A stretch of DNA of 64,000 nucleotides from JADJPF01 sp964492845 (GTDB lineage: Bacteria > Acidobacteriota > Blastocatellia > Chloracidobacteriales > JADJPF01). Location of the stretch: NCBI GenBank assembly GCA_964492845.1, contig CAZBMZ010000008.1, positions 1 through 64,000 of the forward strand, in the 5' to 3' direction. A model generated the notes under the pieces. That model saw only the letters and a program-made list of their open reading frames with translations. It had not been told where the DNA came from and ran no database searches. Below, one piece after another: positions 18,024 through 27,100 of the stretch. The position numbers were made by a program, and so were the translations under genes. Each line of letters opens with the position of its first letter. Position 1 is the stretch's first letter.

Positions 18024-18430
18024 TAAGCAATTTCCTCCATCACTAGAGGAATTGTTAAAATTGGACGACGAGGATCATTAGAAGCTACTTCTATTTCTGC
18101 GCGTAAATTTTTTGCTGTTTGATTAGTTAGACGAACCAAAAAAGCTTGTTCGTTATTAGGAGCAATAGAACCATAATCAGGACGAATAGAGAAATAACTT
18201 GCAACAACTGGTTCAGGGCTAAGCACTTCTGCTGCCCAATAGAGCTTAAATAGTCCCAGGTTAGAAATACTTAGAACCGCCCCAGCAGGAGAAAGAACCA
18301 AATTTTCTTCAGAAAGCTTAATTACTACTAAAGGTGTACCACAATAAGCACAAAAAGCGTCTTTGCTAGAACAAAGCCATTCTTGGCACTTTTGGCAAAG
18401 TTTTGGTTCTTCCCGCTCTGGCCCAGACAT
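18023..18430 (-). CDS. Zinc ribbon plus ASH/choice-of-anchor-type beta-sandwich, 135 residues
   Basis: An N-terminal zinc ribbon (C12, C15, C28, C31) is followed by a single beta-sandwich. Its ending, SNDPRRPILTIPL, with the preceding RPDYGSIAP and FLVRLTNQ, resembles ASH/DUF1573/choice-of-anchor D domains. It has no signal peptide. It is translationally coupled to the next gene by a one-base stop/start overlap, and the two zinc-ribbon proteins probably work together. It starts 7 nt after the ankyrin lipoprotein stop. The domain call rests on the sheet pattern and the C-terminal motif. Confidence 0.75.
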   Translation of the reverse strand: MSGPEREEPKLCQKCQEWLCSSKDAFCAYCGTPLVVIKLSEENLVLSPAGAVLSISNLGLFKLYWAAEVLSPEPVVASYFSIRPDYGSIAPNNEQAFLVRLTNQTAKNLRAEIEVASNDPRRPILTIPLVMEEIA

Positions 18431-18437
18431 TTTTTAA

Positions 18438-19091
18438 TTATTTAGCCCCAGCTTTTTTTAGCATTGCTACGGTTTCTGGGTAAGGTTCAGCAAATTGCAA
18501 CACTGTCCAACCATTCTTTGCTTTACCTTTAACATTAGCACCTCTAGCAATTAATTTTTCTACCATTTCATTACGCCCATTGCCAGCCGCTTTCATTAAA
18601 GGTGACATCCCCATACTATCAACTATATTAACATCTGCTTTATGATCTAATAGTAGATTTACTAGTTCTTTATTATTTCTACTCACCGCATGTAGTAAGG
18701 CAGTATTACCAGCAGCATCTTGCAAATTAATATCTATTTTTGCTTCTAATAACACTTTACTTAAATCTACATAACCCTCTTTAGCAGCAATAATTAAAGC
18801 ACTACGATTTCCTTTATCTCGTTCATTTACATTAGTTTCTTTTTTAGAAAGTATGTCTTTAACCCAATCTATTTCACCTCTTTCAACTAACTTTAAGTAT
18901 TCTGAATCTTCTGTGGCTTTAGAAAACGTAGTGTAAGTTTTTTCCTTAATTTCATCTACTTCAGGCATCTTAAATGTAGGGGTTGGTGTAGGGGTTGAAA
19001 CCGTAGTTGTGCTACCTGCGCCTTGATTTTTACAAGCCATTAAATTTAAGGATAAAACCAAAAATAAAACTAAAAATCTTTTTACTTGCAT
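18438..19091 (-). CDS. Ankyrin-repeat lipoprotein (217 residues)
   Basis: A lipoprotein signal peptide ends L-M-A-C with the lipid-modified Cys at residue 20. A Thr/Pro-rich linker follows, then about four ankyrin repeats (GNRSALIIAAKEGYVDL, GNTALLHAVSRNNKEL, GMSPLMKAAGNGRNEM, GWTVLQFA). It should be anchored to a membrane by the lipid with the ankyrin stack facing the periplasm or surface, serving as a binding module. Its ATG directly abuts the stop of the 71-residue gene upstream (TAAATG). It is the fifth gene of the minus-strand block. Confidence 0.9.
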   Translation of the reverse strand: MQVKRFLVLFLVLSLNLMACKNQGAGSTTTVSTPTPTPTFKMPEVDEIKEKTYTTFSKATEDSEYLKLVERGEIDWVKDILSKKETNVNERDKGNRSALIIAAKEGYVDLSKVLLEAKIDINLQDAAGNTALLHAVSRNNKELVNLLLDHKADVNIVDSMGMSPLMKAAGNGRNEMVEKLIARGANVKGKAKNGWTVLQFAEPYPETVAMLKKAGAK

Positions 19092-19307
19092 TTATAAAAT
19101 AATTCTCCTCCCAAACTCATCTGATACAAAGGCATACCACTGATTTTCATCTGGATATTCCTCTGTTAATTCATTTGCTCGCTCACGAGCAGATTGCAAA
19201 GCAGTTAAATATTCTGGTGTACCAGTAATAAAAGACCCTACAGGTTCATAGCCTGTTGCATCACTTTGCTCTATACCAATAAAAATTTGTATACCATTAG
19301 GAAACAT
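19092..19307 (-). CDS. Small conserved-looking protein of unknown function, 71 residues
   Basis: The product is a mixed alpha/beta protein with many acidic residues and no signal peptide, transmembrane helix or Cys pair. It begins MFPNGIQIFIGIEQ, has a helix in the middle (ALQSARERANEL) and ends FGRRIIL. I do not recognise a family. It is taken as real because it fits exactly between its neighbours: 7 nt after the DUF3352-like gene with a GTAGG site, and directly abutting the ankyrin gene. Confidence 0.65.
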   Translation of the reverse strand: MFPNGIQIFIGIEQSDATGYEPVGSFITGTPEYLTALQSARERANELTEEYPDENQWYAFVSDEFGRRIIL

Positions 19308-19314
19308 CTTTTAC

Positions 19315-21174
19315 CTACTTTTTAGTAACAAAGCGATAACTAACTTGCTCTTTAATCACGCCCTTGCTAGTAGTTTGTTCCAAAGTGGCTAGATTTACAT
19401 CCCCTGCTACCCTAATCAAACTAGAGATATTTTGGCTAAATAGCAAACCTGCCCCGCTTGATGTGTCTGTTTCAAAATCTTCTGACTCAGCATTTTGATT
19501 ATTATTTTGCTTTATAGGAGTAGTTGACAAGCCAAGTCCGTCTAATCTACGCATTAGTTTATCAAATGGGTTTTTGCTACCTCGAACCCGCACCAAAGCA
19601 AAACGTGTTAAATTTGGGTTGGCGGTTAATTTTTCGCTAGTAGGAGTTTTAGAGCTAGCTATTAATTTTGCTAAGTAATTTTCTGAGTTAGCAAAAATCA
19701 AGTAATTCTTTTCTAGCAAATAAGCCCCTCCATGCTCAATTAACACTCGTGAAAGGCTGCGACTATTATCTGCGCCAGTTTGCCAATTAAAACTTACATT
19801 ATTTCCTGTTACTACAAATCTTTGTTTTAATTCATCGGAAATTAATTTCTCTAGCTTTTCTTTAGATAAACTGTCTGACTTTTCAAACTCTACAACAACG
19901 CCACGATTAAAGCTAACAAAAGAGCTAGTTGTTTCAACTTGCGGTTCAGCAAATAAAGCAAATCCTACGGGTTTAGCTTGTGCTAATACTTCAGATAAGG
20001 CAGCAAAAAATTTACTTTCACTATCAGATATAGTTTTATTTACACTTAATTCTGGGCTGTCAATATCTTGGTCAAATCGTTGATCTAAAGAAACATAGCG
20101 TTGATAAGGGCTATTAGTTGGTTCTTCTTCCCCAGAATTTGAATCTGAGGTAGCAGGATTATAACCCGCCTCTAATGGTGCAATTGCTCTTTTTGGCCCA
20201 AAAATTACTGCATCTAAAGTTTGACTAATGTTTTTACCATCTGCTTGACGAACGCTTACAAGTTGCGCACTATTTGGAGCAAATTTAAGTAGTTGCTCAA
20301 GAGTAGATTCTTTTGTGCTAGCAGCAATCTCGCTATTAAATAGCCAGCGTTTTTCTAACAACTTGTCGCTAGCAATCTCTAGGTCAATTAGCACTTTATT
20401 TATAGCTTTTAATTCTGCTAAGTTATTGTGAATCCAATAATTTCTAAAATATCTGTCTTTGTTTAATACAGCTTGATCCAACCATAAAGTCACATCATGC
20501 GAAGTAAAACCTTCTGCTTGTTTTGCTGAGTCTAAAACTGTGTCTAATAATTTATCTTCAGATTTAGCATCAGCATTATTCTTTAACGCACGTTGCATTA
20601 AAACTTCGCTTGTTGCAACAATCCCACGACTACCAACAATAGCAACAGCAAAAGTCCGACTCTCTGCCCCACCTTCTGCCTTCATAGATTTTAAGTAATA
20701 TGTTATGCCAGCCGTTTTACGAGTTGAAAGTTTATCGCCTTTTTGAGCAAGTATTGAGCTTGCTAATTTAGCCTGTGGAAGTTCTGTAGTAAAAACAAAC
20801 TCTAGTTCCCCAATATCATAAAGTGCTAGTGCCGATTCACCGCCAACAACACTAGCAAAACCATCTTCACTTAAAACAATTCCTGTTGCTGACTCAAATT
20901 CTTGTACTCGTTCCTGAAATTTTAAGAATAACCTAGACTGGGAAAAAGCATTGTAATTACTACTAGCAAAATAGCGTTTATGTGCTGGTGAAAGATACCA
21001 AGCTTTTAACTGACTAGTTAGATCTTTAGATTGAACATAAACCACCGCGCCTTTAGGCATTAGATTAGCTAAAGTAAACATACTAACTAAATTTGGTGCA
21101 ACCGTATCACCAGCCATTGCTAAAGCACTTGTTAAAACAAATAACAGTAAAAGAAATGTTATTTTATTTCTCAT
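19315..21174 (-). CDS. Secreted DUF3352-like protein (619 residues)
   Basis: The N-terminus has a clear signal peptide (ITFLLLLFVLTSALAMA before G). The body resembles DUF3352-type envelope proteins: LMPKGAVVYVQ, an ESALALYDIGELEFVF segment, and internal strand-rich repeats. It should be periplasmic or surface; the biochemical role is unknown. Start: the frame is open to 21213, but ATG 21174 places the signal peptide correctly, has GAGGAAGG about 12 nt upstream, and lies 4 nt after the stop of the giant TPR gene. It is the third gene of the block. The family call is moderate; secretion is strong. Confidence 0.78.
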   Translation of the reverse strand: MRNKITFLLLLFVLTSALAMAGDTVAPNLVSMFTLANLMPKGAVVYVQSKDLTSQLKAWYLSPAHKRYFASSNYNAFSQSRLFLKFQERVQEFESATGIVLSEDGFASVVGGESALALYDIGELEFVFTTELPQAKLASSILAQKGDKLSTRKTAGITYYLKSMKAEGGAESRTFAVAIVGSRGIVATSEVLMQRALKNNADAKSEDKLLDTVLDSAKQAEGFTSHDVTLWLDQAVLNKDRYFRNYWIHNNLAELKAINKVLIDLEIASDKLLEKRWLFNSEIAASTKESTLEQLLKFAPNSAQLVSVRQADGKNISQTLDAVIFGPKRAIAPLEAGYNPATSDSNSGEEEPTNSPYQRYVSLDQRFDQDIDSPELSVNKTISDSESKFFAALSEVLAQAKPVGFALFAEPQVETTSSFVSFNRGVVVEFEKSDSLSKEKLEKLISDELKQRFVVTGNNVSFNWQTGADNSRSLSRVLIEHGGAYLLEKNYLIFANSENYLAKLIASSKTPTSEKLTANPNLTRFALVRVRGSKNPFDKLMRRLDGLGLSTTPIKQNNNQNAESEDFETDTSSGAGLLFSQNISSLIRVAGDVNLATLEQTTSKGVIKEQVSYRFVTKK

Positions 21175-21178
21175 AAGT

Positions 21179-24100
21179 TTAAAAACCTTCCTCTGATGAT
21201 ATGTTAGTTTCACCTATTGATTTAGTTAATTGTTGGTCTAAAACAGATTGTGTAAGTTCTGTACCTAGTTTTAGCGATTCTTGTTCAATTACTTGAGTGC
21301 TATTTAATTGTGCAACTAAACCTTTGCGTTTTCCTTCAAGCAACTTAAATTGTTCTGGACTATTAACTTTTGCTTGATAAATCTTAATTAAAGAAACTGC
21401 TTGGTTTAAGTCTCTAACTTCAATTGAAACATCAATAAGTGCGCTAAGTAATTTTACTTCTGTATCTTCTCGACGTTGGCGAGCAAGTTCGGCTAAAGTA
21501 AAGTATTTAGCTTTGTTGTCAATAACTATAACTTGTTCATAATTAAAGCTACGAAGTCTTGTTGGGTTGCTAGAATCACTTGAGCTATTTTCTTCATAAT
21601 ATTCTTCGCTACCTTCATCTACTAGCAATTCTCGTTTTACTTGAATTGGAGAAAATGCAAGTGCTGCATTAAGTTGATTATTGCTAATAAAAGTTTCTAC
21701 CAGTAAAGCACGAGGATCAATCTGATTAAAAGCTATTGCTTCTTTAATTACAGATTTTCCATCGCTGTAAAGTGCGTTTTGCAGAGCAGTTTTAGCATTA
21801 GCTGTTGATTCAGAAAATTCTAAAGCTGCAAGCATCAGCCTAGCTTGTGCAGCAGTTGTTAATTTTCCAGCTTGTTGCAAAATTGTTCGTGCTTCAGCTT
21901 TGCGATTTGTTGCAACAAGTAATCCAGCAGTTACAAGTTGAGCAGAATAATCAGGGTTATTTTGAAAAGCTGCTAGTACGTTGCTAGCATCTTTGCCCGC
22001 TACAGTAGGAATTAAGGCTATTGCTTGGGCGCGGAGTGTGTTATCAGTCTCTCGATTTTCAATTAAGGATTTAAGAAGATCTACGCCTAATTGATTTTGT
22101 CCAACTAAAGCAGCATTTCTAGCTAGCTCTAAGCGATTTTCTCCAATCGATGGGTTAAGTTTTGCTGCCTTTTCCCGCCAATCAAAAGCTTCTTTATGAA
22201 AACCATAGCTTTCTGCTAGTTTTCCAGCACTGATAGCTGCTTGATCACTACCAATAATTGCTACCATTCTTTGTAAAAACTCTAGTGCTTCCTTGCTACG
22301 TCCGCGACGAAATTCAACGCCAGCAATACCGCTATAATTGGCAATTGTCCCTTGTCCAATCCTCAATTGTTTTTGGTAGTAATCATATAAAATCTGATCA
22401 GCCGCTTCTGCCTGTTTTTCATTAACTAACAGGGTGTAAGCCTTTAGATAACGGTCATCTGCAATGCTTTCGTCTGAAGTTCTATCTAAGCCTACATAAC
22501 GTCTTATTAATGCAATAGCTGTGTCAACATTCTTAGTCCTTAGCTCAATTGCAGCTTGAGCCATTTCCATCCATTCAGGAGTTGCAGGTAAGGAAAGATC
22601 ATTATGTGATTCCTGCATATAGCGGATATTTTGTTTTGCTTGGTCAAATTGGCTTTGTCCAATTAGAAAATCAATAAATTTTCTTTCATGCTGATCTAAA
22701 AGATTTTTTGCACTTTCACTATAGTAATATTCCCCGTCTCGATAAGTTCCACCAGTGCTATTAACAGCTAACAAAGTTTCTTGATAACGCTCTAGCATAA
22801 CTCGGAAAAGAATAGTTTTTGCGTCTACTGAAGTAAGCAAGTCTTCTTGAATCAACATTTGACCTAATTTTAAGTTATTAGGATTATCCCGAATTACTTG
22901 ATAAAACATATCTGCAACCGCGTTACTTAACACAGGAGTTTTACCAGCAATAGCAACTTTTCTAATAAATGGAGATAAACTATCCCAATTTACTTTAGTT
23001 AAAGCTTTAGAAAGAAAACGTCCGACGGCTGGCAAGGCTTGTTCTGTTAAATTGTGCGAAGCCAAAGCATCAAAATAGCTAGTATATTGGAGTAGGCTAG
23101 AGTTTCGTTTAGCAATCAGACTATTCCAGCTAGCTAAAGCTTTATCTCGATTTCCTTGCATAAAATGATAATTGCCTTGTGCAACAATTATTGCAGGTGA
23201 ATTTGGTGCTAGTTCCCCAGCTAAAGTTAAATGTTGCTCGGCTAAATCAAATGTTTTGCTATTGATATAAAAATTGGCTAGCTCAAGTTGAGCAACTGCC
23301 GCTTGGGGCTTATCTTCTGCCCTAGCAATAATATATTTACGAGACTGGCTAGCTTTATCAGTAGATAAACTTAACCAAACACCATAATTAGACGCGGCTG
23401 AATACCAATCAGACCCAATTAAAACTTTATCTCCATTTGGAGGAGCTAAAACCATCTGACCTATAGTTTTTATGTCCAAAGCTGTTTGGAAAGATTTTTC
23501 AACATTGCTACTTGTATCTTGGAAATAAAGCCCAACTTGAGCGCGTCTTGAAGTTTTCCAAGCTTGGCTAAACTTACTATTTTCAATAGCTTGTATTGCC
23601 AAATCTTTATCACGCTTTAGAATTAAAAAGTTAATCAATTGTAGTTGATAAGGATTAGACTTAGCAGCAATCTGCTTAAGTTCATCTGCTCTATTTAACT
23701 CAACAAGCAAAGTAAAATAGCGTTGAACTAATTGGCTATTATCTGTAGTAGCTTCACCAGAGCGAGAAGCATAATATTCTGATAGCAATGCAAGTTCTTT
23801 ATCAGCCATTCCTGCTTTTTGCCAATATTCAGACGCTAACTCATAATAAGTTCTATCCCAATCAATAGCAGTTTGTTGATCTTTTCTAGTTTGCCAACGT
23901 CCAAGTTTTCTTTCACCTTGTAACATTTCAGCGGCTTTTGCATATAAACCATATCGCTCATAAAAGCCCATTAAAGCTATTACATTGTTGTAGTATTTGC
24001 TGACAGAATTAGCAGAAAGTTCCTTCATTTTACCTAATAAATTTTCTTGTAGCTCTGTTAGTCCGCCTGCTTCAGCTAGTGAAAGAACTTTTCTTAACTC

Positions 24101-27100
24101 TGCTTCGCTATCATTATCATATGCCTTAATATTTTTTACTGAAGTAGCTAGCAAGTCAGCTAGGTCTAAACGCTCTTTTGGTGAAGCAATCGCTAAGATT
24201 TGACTGCCAAATCTATCTCTTAGAAAACTTTCTACAGCATATTTTGAGTTAGCAGCATTGTTATTTCCGTCTTCTTCCCCAGGAATTGCTTTTAACATAT
24301 TCTCTAAGTCTTTTAACTGCTGATAAGTAGAAACCGGACTAGTATTTTTGAGTAAAGCTAAACCATAATCAGAAACTTGCTCTACGCCTATGTACTCTTG
24401 AGTAGGCTTAGATCTAACCAGCGCGATTGCATCTTTATAAAAATCAAAAGCTTGTTTGGTATAACCACGATCTGCTAGCAATTTTCCAGCATTAAAAAGT
24501 AATAAGGCTGTAACTTTAGGATTACGTGCTAGCCCGTCTCTTAAAGTCGTTACGGCTGCGTCTGGCTTTCCTGCTTGGATTTGGACAACAGCAATCTTGG
24601 TTAACCAATCTGGATTATTACCATCTATTTCAAAGTTACGTTTTAAGGCTGTAACAGCTTCATCATATCTTTGTTCACGGGTGTAAAGTTCTGCTAATGT
24701 AGTTCGTAGGTCTAAGCGTTGAGGTTCATTAACTAAAGCAAATTTATATTGATCTATTTGCTTAGTTACATCTCCATTAGCTCCATAAATCGAGGATAAA
24801 ACCAAATTCCAGCGATAGTCTTTATTAGATTTCTTTGACAAATCTTCATAATATTTAGTAAAACGCTCTAATTGATTATTAGCTTGAGCATAGCGGAAGG
24901 CTGCATCTATAACCGCGCTATTATCAAATTGACGGTTAATTACTTCAATATATTGGTCTACAACTTCGCTATGACGATTTAGTTTAGCTAGCGTTTCAAT
25001 CATTGCTAGCCGGACGTTGATTACATAAAATTTAGCTTCGTCACCTTCTAAACCGCTTGTAGCAGGCTGTTTTAAGGCTGCTTGGTAAAGCTCAACTAGT
25101 GCATCTTGTTTGTTAGATTTACCTAACAAAGAAACTAAATTACGGAAAAATTCATTATCTAAAGGATTATCCTTATACCAGGCGCGTAAAACTTCTTCTG
25201 CTTCAGTCAATTTATTAGCTTTTTCTAGCCTATTAGCAAGTTGTAGAGTAAATTGACGACGATAATCACCTTGAGCGCGGTTAATGGTTTGCTTATATAG
25301 CGCGATAGATTTATCAACTAAACCGCTACGGCTATAGTATTGTGATGCTTCTTGAATTACACCTAAATTGCTAGGATATTCAGCCAATAATTGATCAAAA
25401 ATCGTGCTAGCTTTGTCTAAATTGCGTTTTTGCTCATAAAAAGCACCTAGCTGTAAGCGATATTTCATTGCTTCGCGCTCATCGCGTGCAAGCTGTGATA
25501 ATCGTAAAATAGTGCTTTCCTCATCGGCTGATAAACCTTCTCGATGGAAAATATCTCGTGCAGTTTCTAAAAATTCTAAATCTTTACGTTGTGCAACTTG
25601 TTCACGAAGTAAATTATCGGCTTGGCTCTCTTGTCCAGATGACCTTAAATATTCACTAAACCCTAATGCTAGCAACCAATTATCAGGACTAGAACTTGAT
25701 TGTTGTTGATAGCTACGTGCAATAACCTGTGCAAAATCCCGACGTGGAGCAAGTTGTACTAAGCGTTTGATTACAACATCCCGACCCGGGCCGGTTTCAG
25801 ACAACACACTAACATATTCATTTATAGCCTGTTTCCAGTCGTTTTTCCCTTCATAAATTGCCCCAAGTTTATAAGCTAAAGCTGTCTTGTCATTGCTATT
25901 AGCCCTGTAATCTTGAATTACTCGGATTGCATCATCATACTGGTAATAATCCCAATAAATACTAGCAACTTCTAAATAAGTATTTGCAACACCTAATTCA
26001 TTAGTAAGAATTGTGTCCCAAAGTTGTCTAGCATCAGCAAAATTACTAATATCAGCTAAAACTTCTCCTGCTTTAGTTTTATATTCGTGGTTAGTTGGAT
26101 AAATCCGAGCAAGCTGCATATAAACTTTAGCTGACTCTTCAGCAAATTTTTCATCCTGATAGCTAAAAGAGCGTGCCAAATCTGCTAGTCTAATGGAATA
26201 TTGGGTTTCACCTGGATAATTTGCAACTAGCAATTTATAAGTCTCTAAAGCCTCGTCAAAATGAGAAAGTTTGATGGCTGCATCTGCTGTAAACATTTGA
26301 TAAGCTAGTGAGCTAGTTGCTTTTTGTTGAGCTTCTTTATACTTAGCTGTTAATTTTTTATTGCTAGCTAAATAGCGTAAGAGATTTTCTTTAATTGTTG
26401 GATCACAAGCATAATATTCAAAAGACAAACGTTCCCATTCAGCCCAATTTTTTTGTGCAGCATAGTAACGTAACAATCCATTAACAAAATTAACATTATG
26501 TGGAAAGCGTTTTAGGGCATAGCTATAGAGTTGGAAATAAAGGTTTGAGTCATAATTTACATCTGTAATATTGCTATATTGCATAGCAGAAAAACGCTCT
26601 AAATATTCTTTAATGTCGTCTTGGTCAAAAACTTCTACAACTTCCTTAGAATATTTTTGGAACTCGTCGCGCTTTTTATTACGGATATACCAACGGGCTA
26701 GCTTGTGATACCAACTATTTTCTTGGAAATTATCTATTGCAGCCGTGTAAACCTTAAATTGCTCATTAAACAACTTAGCTGACTCTAACCAAGTCAACAT
26801 CCGTTCATAAAGACCTTCTTCTTTGGGGTGTTTTTTTAGTTCATCAGAGAAAAACTTTAAGGTTTCTTGTTTTTTGCCTTCTGTACCAAAACTTGAAACA
26901 ATTCTTTCCAGTACAGCAGAATAACTTACTCCACCATCCGTAGAATAAGTATTGTAATTGGTGTTATAGTTTTCGTTGCCATTGTCGCGGCTCATCCAAA
27001 CAGGGTTATAAGTGTCGCTAAAAAATTGAATATCTTGGACAACTTCCTCTACTACATTTTCAATTTCTGGGTCGGGACTTGCTACAGTGCGCGAGGATCC

